This document shows positions 42,552-50,498 of a stretch of DNA of 64,000 bases, one piece after another. Below the pieces are notes generated by a model. It ran no database searches and was not told the origin of the DNA. It saw only the letters and a list, made by a program, of their open reading frames with translations. The first letter of the stretch is position 1; each line of letters opens with the position of its first letter. Source of the DNA: Neobacillus cucumis. Lineage in GTDB: Bacteria; Bacillota; Bacilli; Bacillales_B; DSM-18226. The stretch lies in the NCBI RefSeq assembly GCF_016107705.1, contig NZ_JAEHGC010000002.1:248001-312000 (forward strand), read 5' to 3'. The position numbers and the translations under genes are program-made.

Positions 42552-43712
42552 TTAAATGGGTGAGGGTGCTTGATTTCGAAGTGCGAGTGGAATGTAAACA
42601 CAGAAGGGCTCACTCTCCATATAGTCCCCTGTTACCGCATAGGTTCTCGAACGGGAACCCCCGCAAATCTTGTTATATTCACATACACCACATTTCCCTT
42701 TATAGCTGTCCGGCTGTCTTAGTTCTTTAAATATCTTGGAATCACGGTAAATATCAGCAAGCGGCGTCTCGCGAATATTCCCACCGACAATTGGTAGTAA
42801 TCCGCTCGGCATGACATCCCCAATATGGGAAACGAAAAGAAAACCATTACCATCATTCACCCCTTTAGGTGCCCGTTTCAGGCCGTCGTGCATCGATGCA
42901 AAGTCGGTGGTAATCGAATCTTCGTAACGAATTTCGCCGTTTGCGATGAGATGCTCACGTGCTTTTTGCTGGAGTACGACACGTCGGTAGTGTTGGGCAG
43001 CCGTTGTTTTAATATCATATGGAGCCATTTTGCTTAACTCATACAGCCAACGGAAAACTTTCTCGTGCTCAGCGGGAGTAATGCAAGCATCTAGCTGGCC
43101 CCTGCCGGTTGGAACTAGTAAGAAAATATACCACATCACTGCTTTTAATTCACCGACAAGCTTAGCCATTTCTTCTAATTTGTCATAATTGTAACGGGAA
43201 ATGACTGTATTAATTTGAAGTGGCATGTTAAGTTCATTTAAGTAGTTTATTTTTTCAAGCGTTAAATGAAAGGATCCTGGTGTTCCGCGAAAATGATCAT
43301 GAATTTCGGGTGTCGGGCCATCCAAACTAAAGCCCCAGCGGGAAAGACCGACCGCTTTTGCCCGTTCCATGCGTTCCTTTGTTACGTTTGCAGTGGCACT
43401 GGGGGTCATCGAGACACGCATCCCTTTTTTAACTGCATAATCGGCTAGCTCAAAAAGATCCTCACGCATCATACAATCCCCGCCGGTAAATACAAGCATT
43501 GGGTTATCCAGCTCAAAGATTTGATCAATCAGGTTAAGGCCTTCCTCATGGGTCAGCTCCCTGGGGTCTGGTGTCAGTTGGGCATCTGCCCGGCAGTGGA
43601 CACATTTAAGCTGGCATGCCCGTGTTACCTCCCAAATCACAATAAATGGATTTTGATTGTAATCAATGATTTTACCTAAACCATAAGGATGGCCTTTCTC
43701 AAAACCATGCAT
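42552..43712 (-). CDS. radical SAM/SPASM protein (TIGR04053-like)
   Basis: A 386-aa radical SAM enzyme. The [4Fe-4S]-SAM cluster motif is CQLKCVHCRAD (CxxxCxxC) at about residues 32-39, followed by FTGGDCMMRED (GGE-type loop) and FSLDGPTPEIHDHFRG. A C-terminal SPASM region carries GKCGVCEYNKICGGSRSR with a further Cys in SEPFCVY for auxiliary clusters. The overall pattern resembles the TIGR04053 branch close to AhbD/NirJ haem-modifying enzymes. The ATG four bases after GGTGAT is chosen from a cluster of possible starts. Substrate not determined. Confidence 0.87.
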   Translation of the reverse strand: MHGFEKGHPYGLGKIIDYNQNPFIVIWEVTRACQLKCVHCRADAQLTPDPRELTHEEGLNLIDQIFELDNPMLVFTGGDCMMREDLFELADYAVKKGMRVSMTPSATANVTKERMERAKAVGLSRWGFSLDGPTPEIHDHFRGTPGSFHLTLEKINYLNELNMPLQINTVISRYNYDKLEEMAKLVGELKAVMWYIFLLVPTGRGQLDACITPAEHEKVFRWLYELSKMAPYDIKTTAAQHYRRVVLQQKAREHLIANGEIRYEDSITTDFASMHDGLKRAPKGVNDGNGFLFVSHIGDVMPSGLLPIVGGNIRETPLADIYRDSKIFKELRQPDSYKGKCGVCEYNKICGGSRSRTYAVTGDYMESEPFCVYIPLALRNQAPSPI

Positions 43713-43866
43713 CTTCATCACCAAAATTCTATGTATTTTGTAAAAAATATCTTTCTAGGTTTATTATAAAATTGTCTTTCAGTTGTGAATGGATGGTTTG
43801 TTACAATATTTCTAAAACCTTTTTACAGATATTTGTCTATTCGCCCTTTTAAACTATTAAAAATAT

Positions 43867-43883
43867 ATTACAGGAATGTTACA
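43867..43883 (-). promoter_or_regulatory. WalR (YycF) box upstream of LysM-NlpC hydrolase
   Basis: On the minus strand, TGTAAC-ATTCC-TGTAAT matches the WalR consensus TGTWAH-N5-TGTWAH at every defined position. It lies about 200 bases upstream of the cell wall hydrolase gene, in the roughly 360-base gap that also contains its promoter region. WalR controls LytE/YocH-type hydrolases in bacilli. The inverted orientation and distance leave room for doubt. Confidence 0.5.
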
Positions 43884-44082
43884 ATCCATTGGGGTTTCAT
43901 GAGAAAAACAGCCCTGAACCCAATTATGATAAAGGTTGGAGTTGTTTCTAATGTTTGTTACATTAAGTGCTTTCTCTACCAATATAGGAATAGTTAACCA
44001 ATCTCTCCAAATTTTACGGCTATTTCCAACGGTACATCTTCCATTATGATGGGAGTAACGATAAATAAAGAGGAGTGCCACC

Positions 44083-44853
44083 ATGAAAAAACAACTTTTA
44101 ACAGCTTTTGCTGCTGCCGGAATATTATTTACAGCATTTGGAGGTTCGGCTAGTGCAGAAGAAAATGTATACACTGTTAAATCTGGCGACACACTTTGGA
44201 AGATTTCGCAAGCAAACAATGTAACGGTTAGTAACCTAATAACCTTGAACCACCTTTCTACTAATACCATCTATGTAAATCAGAAGCTATTACTTTCAGC
44301 TGAAACAGGGACTACTCCTGCTACTGATTCTACCTACACGGTAAAATCGGGAGATACACTTTGGAAAATTGCTACCGCTTTCAATACAACGGTTTCTGCA
44401 TTGAAAAGTTTGAACGGGTTAACATCTGATACCATTTATGTGGGACAAACCTTAAAGGTAAAGGGAACCTCAGCTGTGGCTCCTTCAGTAGAAACGACGG
44501 CACAAGCGGTAATGACTGAGGCAAAAAAATATATTGGAACTCCATATTTATGGGGTGGAAGTACTCCATCCGGTTTTGATTGCAGCGGATTTACTAGTTA
44601 TGTATTTAATAAAGTTGGGATAACGATCCCAAGAACTGCTGCGACACAATGGTCTGGATTAAAAACAGTCAGCGCCCCGCAACCAGGTGATTTAGTATTT
44701 TTTGAAACGTATGCACCAGGCCCTACTCATGTTGGAATCTATTTGGGCAACAACCAATTTATCAGTGCAACCTCTTCATCCGGGGTTACGATTAGTGATA
44801 TGAATAATACGTATTGGAAGCCTAGATATATAGGTGCAAAAACAGCATTTTAA
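44083..44853 (+). CDS. LysM-LysM-NlpC/P60 peptidoglycan hydrolase (LytE-like)
   Basis: A 256-aa secreted enzyme. The signal peptide ends near SASAEE (about residue 25). Two LysM repeats (YTVKSGDTLWKISQAN at about 28-72, YTVKSGDTLWKIATAF at about 86-128) bind peptidoglycan. The NlpC/P60 domain (about 140-256) has the catalytic Cys in GFDCSGFTSYVF and His in PTHVGIYLGNNQFI. It should cut the D-gamma-Glu-mDAP bond and contribute to cell separation or elongation, like LytE/LytF/CwlS. Strong ribosome site (AGAGGAG), own terminator and an upstream WalR box. Confidence 0.94.
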   Translation: MKKQLLTAFAAAGILFTAFGGSASAEENVYTVKSGDTLWKISQANNVTVSNLITLNHLSTNTIYVNQKLLLSAETGTTPATDSTYTVKSGDTLWKIATAFNTTVSALKSLNGLTSDTIYVGQTLKVKGTSAVAPSVETTAQAVMTEAKKYIGTPYLWGGSTPSGFDCSGFTSYVFNKVGITIPRTAATQWSGLKTVSAPQPGDLVFFETYAPGPTHVGIYLGNNQFISATSSSGVTISDMNNTYWKPRYIGAKTAF

Positions 44854-44867
44854 TAGATAGATTTTGA

Positions 44868-44901
44868 AAAGTCCTTTAACATATGATAAGGGGCTTTTTT
44901 A
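44868..44901 (+). terminator. terminator after LytE-like gene
   Basis: AAGTCCTTT and AAGGGGCTT form an imperfect stem, followed by six T residues. Confidence 0.6.
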
Positions 44902-45024
44902 ATATAAACTGGAAGGTTAAGTGTTTAAAGGTCAATGTTTTCATTAGTAGAAGAAGGATTATCCTATTAGAAAAATGAATAGTAACATGTGTAAAGATCA
45001 AAATTACCTGCCAGGGAGAATTCG

Positions 45025-45651
45025 ATGAAAAAAAGAATTATCAGTATTAGTGTTTTAATTTTGATTATTGTAATCGGTTATTTGCAAAAGGATGAACTTG
45101 TCCATCTAATTAAACAAGGCGGGGCCCTTTCTATTTTTATCAGTATGATTTTAGTAGCAATTTGTGTCTTTTTTCCGCTTATACCATTTCCTGTGTTAGC
45201 AGGAATGATCGGTGCCATATTTGGGACAGCCCAAGGTATGTTTATCTCTTTAATAGGAGCCATGGCTGGAACAATGGTCTTCTTTTTTATCACCAGATAT
45301 GGATTTAGGGATTATGCGCAGGAAAAGCTCTTGAGATTTCCCAAGGTTCAGGAATATGAGGAATTCCTCAATCGCAATTCCTTTCTTGCCATTTTAGTCT
45401 GCCGATTAGTTCCGATTATTCCAGCACCGGTTGTGAATATTATTTGTGGTCTTAGTAAAGTGAATTGGCTTATATTTTTTACCGCTTCAACTATCGGGAA
45501 AATCCCGAATATTTTGTTGTTATCGTTTGTTGGTGCAACACTAAGCAGCAATAAGCTTTTATCCTTTGGTTTGTATGGCTTTTATATTTTGGTTATCTTT
45601 CTGATTAACTTTGTCATTGTCTTCCGCAAGAAAGGTAAGTCACTTAAATAA
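45025..45651 (+). CDS. TVP38/TMEM64 (VTT-domain) membrane protein
   Basis: A 208-aa membrane protein with six hydrophobic segments and the VTT/SNARE-associated core: FFPLIPFPVLAGMIGAIFG, the GAMAGTMVFFFITRYG helix and the CRLVPIIPAPVVNIICGLSKV loop. Such proteins are lipid-related transporters or scramblases. ATG after CAGGGAG. Its last eight bases overlap the convergent minus-strand gene. Confidence 0.88.
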   Translation: MKKRIISISVLILIIVIGYLQKDELVHLIKQGGALSIFISMILVAICVFFPLIPFPVLAGMIGAIFGTAQGMFISLIGAMAGTMVFFFITRYGFRDYAQEKLLRFPKVQEYEEFLNRNSFLAILVCRLVPIIPAPVVNIICGLSKVNWLIFFTASTIGKIPNILLLSFVGATLSSNKLLSFGLYGFYILVIFLINFVIVFRKKGKSLK

Positions 45652-45997
45652 CGCTTTTAATCGATATCTCGTCATTTTTTCCTTCTAAGGTGACAACTTT
45701 TTTGAAGTAACTTTTTAAAATAAGCCACCTTGCCGGGTAAGAGTAAATAAAATCCTCCATCACTTCTGGGGAATAGAAGATCAAACAATCCAACTGGGCT
45801 TTGTTCTTTTTCAAATCATAAAGCAGTGCATGAGGAATCGAATAATGTTGATAGATTTGGTTTGGATTTAATTTTACAATTTGAATGCTTTTGCTTTGAA
45901 TATGATTTAAAATGCCTTGTTCTTGAAGGGTAAAGCTTTCTTCCTTCGATAAATTATTTATTTTTATTTGTTCATTTATAAAATAAATGCCTTTCAT
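45644..45997 (-). CDS. 117-aa hypothetical protein
   Basis: Soluble protein with no recognisable family. It begins MKGIYFINEQIKINNLSKEE and contains ILNHIQSKSIQIVKLNPNQI and AQLDCLIFYSPEVMEDFIYS; no membrane helix or signal peptide. ATG six bases after GGGGTGG. Ends tail-to-tail with the TVP38 gene, overlapping by eight bases. Confidence 0.6.
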   Translation of the reverse strand: MKGIYFINEQIKINNLSKEESFTLQEQGILNHIQSKSIQIVKLNPNQIYQHYSIPHALLYDLKKNKAQLDCLIFYSPEVMEDFIYSYPARWLILKSYFKKVVTLEGKNDEISIKSVI

Positions 45998-46097
45998 TTA
46001 TGACCACCCCATTTTTTTACTTGATTGGTATTGTTATTGACAGGGAACGGTGTTCGTATACCCATAAATGAAACGGTTTTTCTGAAAGGTGATAAAC

Positions 46098-46536
46098 ATG
46101 TCAATTTGAAAAAAATGGTTTTTTTATTTGTACGGAAAAACAATACCTTGATGTCTCTCTAATTCATCAATTTTTAAGTGAATCCTATTGGGTACCTGGA
46201 ATTAAACTTGAAATTGTAAAAAAATCAATCGAGAATTCATCAATTTGTTTTGGGGTATATGAGGGAGATCCAGCCAGAGGAAATGCTGAACAGATCGGCT
46301 TTGCCCGTGCAGTCAGTGATTTTTGCCGGTTTGGCTGGATTATGGATGTTTTCATTCTTGGTGAATTTCGCGGTAGAGGGTTATCCAAATGGCTAATGGA
46401 AGTCATTACAGAACAGTCTGATTTAAAGGATGCTGCGAAACTAATGTTGGCTACCAATGATGCCCACGGACTGTATGCACAATATGGATTTAAGACGATT
46501 AAAAATCGGGACCTTTATATGGAACGAAAGTTATAG
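46098..46536 (+). pseudogene. GNAT acetyltransferase with a single-base frameshift near its start
   Basis: A well-placed ATG (46098, four bases after AAAGGTGAT) is followed after three codons by TGA. One base further on (+1 frame) the sequence reads an uninterrupted GNAT protein of about 142 residues: YLDVSLIHQFLSESYWVPG, QIGFARAVSDFCRFGWIMDV, GEFRGRGLSKWLMEVI (acetyl-CoA loop) and LMLATNDAHGLYAQYGF. Deleting one T from ATTTGA at 46104-46108 would restore MSIEKNGFFICTEK in frame. No alternative ATG or TTG start precedes the missing N-terminus. Either a real frameshift mutation, or a sequencing error. Confidence 0.8.
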
Positions 46537-46555
46537 TTTTGGGGCAAAAAAATGA

Positions 46556-46582
46556 CCCGGCAAATGCCTGCCGGGCTTTACA
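46556..46582 (+). terminator. terminator after GNAT
   Basis: CCCGGCA and TGCCGGG form a 7-bp GC-rich stem around AATGCC, followed by a short T/A run. Confidence 0.6.
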
Positions 46583-46722
46583 ATACAAATCTATATTAAA
46601 AGGGGAGCGGTGTAGGTTCGTCCTGAACCTATTTTTATCTTAACGAAAATTTATGAACAAACTATGAAGGAAACTTTAATAGTTTTGGAAATGTAAGTTT
46701 CAAATTAAAGGCGGAGAATATT

Positions 46723-46884
46723 ATGAAAGATTACCATTGCTGTGCCACATGCCAGCATTTTAAGGAAGAGAAAAAAGAAAAAAGCATGCACTATTACTGC
46801 AGCCGGCTACGCTACGAAACCAAAACCCACTACAAATTCAACTGCTGGACCCCAAAAGATCATATCAAAAAACTAATGCGGTGA
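46723..46884 (+). CDS. 53-aa Cys-rich zinc-finger-like protein
   Basis: Reads MKDYHCCATCQHFKEEKKEK and ends FNCWTPKDHIKKLMR. Five Cys in the spacing CCATC...YYC...FNC suggest a zinc-binding knuckle. ATG six bases after GGCGGAG. Small Cys-rich proteins of this type are common and uncharacterised in bacilli. No neighbour suggests a role. Confidence 0.65.
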   Translation: MKDYHCCATCQHFKEEKKEKSMHYYCSRLRYETKTHYKFNCWTPKDHIKKLMR

Positions 46885-46950
46885 CATTTGGTGACAGGCA
46901 CCGTTCGTGGACAAAACGTTTTTTTTGTCCGTGTGGGGCGGACATTAAGT
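46885..46950. repeat. partial copy of the GGCACCGTTC-type repeat with an inverted pair
   Basis: GTGACAGGCACCGTTCGTGG resembles one arm of the inverted-repeat element at 36830-37083 (shared ACCGTTC core). It is followed by GGACAAAACG and TTTTGTCC, an inverted pair around a T run. It may be a degraded REP-like unit or a terminator of the preceding Cys-rich gene. Confidence 0.35.
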
Positions 46951-46971
46951 AGGGTAATAATTGATTTCACC

Positions 46972-48345
46972 CTACCCATGCCCTACATTAACACTCTTCA
47001 TCTTAAATCCGGTAAACCACAAACTCATCATGAAACTTACCACCCCAATTCCAATCAATACGCCCCCAAGGATTTCCATATTCTCCGACGAAACCTCGGA
47101 CCCAAAAATTAATCCCAGAACAATCGATGATAAAATCGAGCCCAAATAGCGACAGGTTTGAAACAAGCCTGAAGTGGTCCCAAGCATTTCTTTCGGACTT
47201 TCTTTCAACATCGCCACCTGCAAAACAACATTTCCAATCCCATAACTCAACCCCATCACCGCTAAAATCAACCCAATTTGCCACCAATTGGCGGCCTTGA
47301 TAAAGAAAAGAGACAAAATAATAGCACCTAACACCGATAACAGCGCACCAAATACAATCGGCTGCTTAACCCCCGACTTATCAATCCACTTCCCAGTGAT
47401 TTGCGAAATAATAATGCTCATCCCAGACATGAAAAGCATAAACAAACCGCTCTTTTCAACACTCAAATGCATCGCATCCTGAAAATAGAGGGGGAGTCCG
47501 AAAAACAAACAATAAAAGAAAATATTTAATACGATAAACTGCAGATAAACCCATGAAAGCCGCCGATGCGTTTTGAAGATCCGCACATCAATAAAAGGTA
47601 CTTTCACACGTAACTCCCGCCAAACAAATAATAAGAAAAATATTACCCCAGTGATTCCGGAAAGATAATGAATTTTTGATTCAAACGATAACAAAAACCA
47701 TAAAATGAACACCATTCCGCCCGCAAAGAAAGCGATCCCTAACAAATCAAGATGAGAAAGAAAAGCTTTGATACTTTCTCTCTCTCTTGGCGGGTCCTTT
47801 GGGAACATATACCAGCCAAGCAGTAAACTAATAAGAAGGAATGGAACGTTTACCCAAAAAATCGCCGGCCAATCTCCCCATACAATTAAAAATCCCCCAA
47901 GTGTCGGACCAAGTGCTGTCATAGCGGAGGCAAAAATAGAGAGAACCGATAAGGCCGAGGCTTGTCTTTCTTTAATATTATCCCGTATCAATGACACCCC
48001 GGAAGGATAAATAGCACTACTGCCGATTGCCTGAATTAACCGCATTAGTAATAACATCAGAAAGGTGGTGGAAAACGGTGCTGTAAAAGCTGAAATGGCA
48101 ACAAGAAACAATCCCGTGATAAAGGTCTTCTTTCGGCCAATTAAATCACCAATTTTTCCAGTAACAGGCTGAGCAACAGCACTAGCAAGGTAAAAGGATG
48201 AAATCAACCAAGAAACAGTTGTAAATGAAAGGTTGAAATCCTTTTGGATGCTTGTTAAGGCAAGTGATATCATTGATGAATTTAACGGGTTGAGCATGGT
48301 ACCTGAAGCCACTGCCGTTAAAAATAACGCGCGATTTTTCTTCAT
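46972..48345 (-). CDS. MFS transporter, DHA2/EmrB-like multidrug exporter
   Basis: A 457-aa major facilitator with about 12-14 helices. The motif A loop GKIGDLIGRKKTF between TM2 and TM3 and LIQAIGSSAIYPSGVSLI (motif C-like region) are visible; GPTLGGFLIVWGDWPAIFWVN is the typical DHA2 TM5 antiporter motif. It is likely a proton-coupled drug or metabolite exporter. ATG seven bases after AAAGGGA. It overlaps no neighbours. Confidence 0.92.
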   Translation of the reverse strand: MKKNRALFLTAVASGTMLNPLNSSMISLALTSIQKDFNLSFTTVSWLISSFYLASAVAQPVTGKIGDLIGRKKTFITGLFLVAISAFTAPFSTTFLMLLLMRLIQAIGSSAIYPSGVSLIRDNIKERQASALSVLSIFASAMTALGPTLGGFLIVWGDWPAIFWVNVPFLLISLLLGWYMFPKDPPRERESIKAFLSHLDLLGIAFFAGGMVFILWFLLSFESKIHYLSGITGVIFFLLFVWRELRVKVPFIDVRIFKTHRRLSWVYLQFIVLNIFFYCLFFGLPLYFQDAMHLSVEKSGLFMLFMSGMSIIISQITGKWIDKSGVKQPIVFGALLSVLGAIILSLFFIKAANWWQIGLILAVMGLSYGIGNVVLQVAMLKESPKEMLGTTSGLFQTCRYLGSILSSIVLGLIFGSEVSSENMEILGGVLIGIGVVSFMMSLWFTGFKMKSVNVGHG

Positions 48346-48398
48346 GTGTTCATTCCCTTTGCAAACAAATTTCTAGGTGTTTTTGAAAAAACAAAATC

Positions 48399-48902
48399 CT
48401 AATGATAAACTCTTTTTCTAAAAAAATAATGATAGACGATAACTAATAGGCTTTCAACAAATACGTAAACACAAATGGAATAACGTAACCCGTAGCCATT
48501 TTTATAATGAAAAATTCCGATTTTTACACACAACCATTCAAGCGCTATGGCACCAACGGTCCACACCAAAATATATACTATACACATAAGTCCTCTAACT
48601 TTAAATTTTTTAAAGAAATAGATAAAAAGGTATCCAAAAGGACAATACATCATATAGGACAAAATATCAAAGAATTCATAGTCGGACAAATCGCCAACAT
48701 CATAAAAATCAAGTGGTGGAACAGCAAGGGAATGGTCAAAAACCATTCCCAAAAATGGTCCGAAAAGAAGACAGAATAGCATTGCAGACATCGGCATTAT
48801 TTTTGGTATAAAATAAATCAAACTAAAGCCCCCGAGAATCATGAACAGAATAAAGTATTCGTTAATATTAAAGTGACGATCATAAATTTGATAGATGATC
48901 AT
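48399..48902 (-). CDS. CBO0543-family-like membrane protein
   Basis: A 167-aa protein with about five TM helices. The stretch GAIALEWLCVKIGIFHYKNGYGLRYSICVY and its closing TM are like the C-terminal half of CBO0543 proteins (compare 26896-27447). Overlaps the next gene upstream by 23 bases, indicating one two-gene unit. ATG preceded by AAAGGAG. Function unknown. Confidence 0.65.
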   Translation of the reverse strand: MIIYQIYDRHFNINEYFILFMILGGFSLIYFIPKIMPMSAMLFCLLFGPFLGMVFDHSLAVPPLDFYDVGDLSDYEFFDILSYMMYCPFGYLFIYFFKKFKVRGLMCIVYILVWTVGAIALEWLCVKIGIFHYKNGYGLRYSICVYVFVESLLVIVYHYFFRKRVYH

Positions 48903-49371
48903 TCATATTTTTCTCCTTTGAAAATAATTTCCTAAACAGGTTCGCAAATAGGAGGCATATAAGTATTAAACTAAAATCAAATATTGCTTCTCGGAAATGG
49001 GACCAATGACGATAATGAAAATATCCTAGCAGCAAAAATAAATGTTCTGCAGCTTGGATCATTAAAAAGATTGCCGCAGTAATGCCTGCTTTAGCCCATT
49101 TCATTTTAAATGAGAAAAACAGATTTACGTAAATGAGAAGAAAGATCGGAAGAGATAGATCACGAAAAAGAAGAATGGCGGTAAAAGGCATTGGGTTTGT
49201 ATTTGGAATTAAATAGTTTAACTTAAAAGTAAAGATTGTAAAAAAATTAATATGAACAATCTGAAAGGACAAAAAGGTGAGGATATTAATAGCATTTGAA
49301 AGACTTTTTTTCATTAACAAGAAAATACTTAATGCAAACCAAGCTATTAATAAAAAATATACTAACCCCAT
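48880..49371 (-). CDS. integral membrane protein, CBO0543-like
   Basis: A 163-aa hydrophobic protein of about five helices: LVYFLLIAWFALSIFLLM, ILTFLSFQIVHINFF, LLFRDLSLPIFLLIYVNLFF, AGITAAIFLMIQAAEHLFLLLGYF and a final helix before the NDHLSNL end. The start is the ATG five bases after GGTGAG; an upstream ATG is possible. Coupled by overlap with the gene at 48399-48902. Distant similarity to CBO0543 proteins is suspected, not demonstrated. Confidence 0.6.
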   Translation of the reverse strand: MGLVYFLLIAWFALSIFLLMKKSLSNAINILTFLSFQIVHINFFTIFTFKLNYLIPNTNPMPFTAILLFRDLSLPIFLLIYVNLFFSFKMKWAKAGITAAIFLMIQAAEHLFLLLGYFHYRHWSHFREAIFDFSLILICLLFANLFRKLFSKEKNMNDHLSNL

Positions 49372-49517
49372 CGAACTCACCATACCCATCTAGTTTCTAA
49401 CCATAGCATTTCCTAACGAACCAGTGTCTAGACAAGATTATCACTGGATACCTTAGGAACATCGCGGGAAGGATAAGGGTTAAATGGTAATTTACCAAGA
49501 GATGAGGTAGAGAAGAT

Positions 49518-50498
49518 ATGGTGAACCCGTCATTTGAACATAAACAAAATAAAGCCCTTCTTATTTGGAAAATGGCCGTAGCAAGCACCATTTCTTGGCA
49601 AATTGCAAAAATTGCTGGGTCACATCATCCTTATTTTGCCCCGATTTCGGTGATTCTTTGTATGCAGTCAACCATTAATCGTTCGATTCGATTCTCCTAT
49701 CACCGAATGGCAGGAACCATTATCGGGATTTCCGTAACCGTTTTGGCAGCACCCTACATCAATGTAACAAGTTGGACGATCGGGATTCTTATCCTTATCG
49801 GATGCTTCATAGCAAAATGGTTGAAAAGTGATGAAACGGCAATCCACCAGGTCGCTTTAACGATATTGCTAGTTTTTGTCGTAGGGCAGAAAGCGGGGGA
49901 CTATCCAATCGATCGTTTTCGAGATACATTAATTGGGGCAATCATAGCTGTGATCATCCATATGCTTGTCTATCCTCCGAATTTTACAAAGCAGTCCCAA
50001 AAAAATCTTATACAGCTTACAGAACATTTAACAGCCACTTTTACCAAGGTTTCCGATTGGATTCATCAAGGGCTTAATCGAAACGCGGGCGGTCAACTCC
50101 AAATAGAAATAAAACAACTTCTCGAAGAACTTCACCAATCAAAGCAAATGATTCAGAATGCCCAAGAAAGTCTTAAATACAATCCATATGCAAGTAAAAG
50201 TATCAAAGAGTTGGCTCTCGACCAGCAACGGATTCACTCCTTAACAAAAGGTTATTCTTATTTAGATCAGAGTGTGGAAATCTTGATTGCATGGGGGATA
50301 TCCGGAAGTATGACGGCGGAGAATCAAAAAATCTGGGCTGATCAGGTGAAAGCCTTGGCTCCTTTATTTCAGGAAACTTCGGCGGACCGTAGTCCGCCGA
50401 GTGAGTACCTGCATGTTTCAATTGCAAAGGAACTGGAAAACCAGCAATATTTCATCGCGTTATTCAATAAAACTGCGGCCTTATTAAAAGACAACTAA
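49518..50498 (+). CDS. FUSC/aromatic acid exporter-like membrane protein
   Basis: A 326-aa protein. The N-terminal half has six TM helices with the FUSC/DUF939-type signatures (AVASTISWQIAKIAGSHHPYFAPISVI, then RMAGTIIGISVTVL and RFRDTLIGAIIAVIIHMLVYPP). The C-terminal half is a soluble helical domain of about 150 residues, rich in Gln. Such proteins export aromatic carboxylates or other small organics. Its end overlaps the 3' end of the convergent CotA gene by four bases. Confidence 0.85.
   Translation: MVNPSFEHKQNKALLIWKMAVASTISWQIAKIAGSHHPYFAPISVILCMQSTINRSIRFSYHRMAGTIIGISVTVLAAPYINVTSWTIGILILIGCFIAKWLKSDETAIHQVALTILLVFVVGQKAGDYPIDRFRDTLIGAIIAVIIHMLVYPPNFTKQSQKNLIQLTEHLTATFTKVSDWIHQGLNRNAGGQLQIEIKQLLEELHQSKQMIQNAQESLKYNPYASKSIKELALDQQRIHSLTKGYSYLDQSVEILIAWGISGSMTAENQKIWADQVKALAPLFQETSADRSPPSEYLHVSIAKELENQQYFIALFNKTAALLKDN

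Noticed and set aside
46021..46060. GGGAACGGTGTTCG resembling an arm of the 36.8-kb inverted-repeat element, beside a TTGACA
   Set aside because: Match is short and no partner arm is visible nearby; may simply be part of the GNAT promoter.
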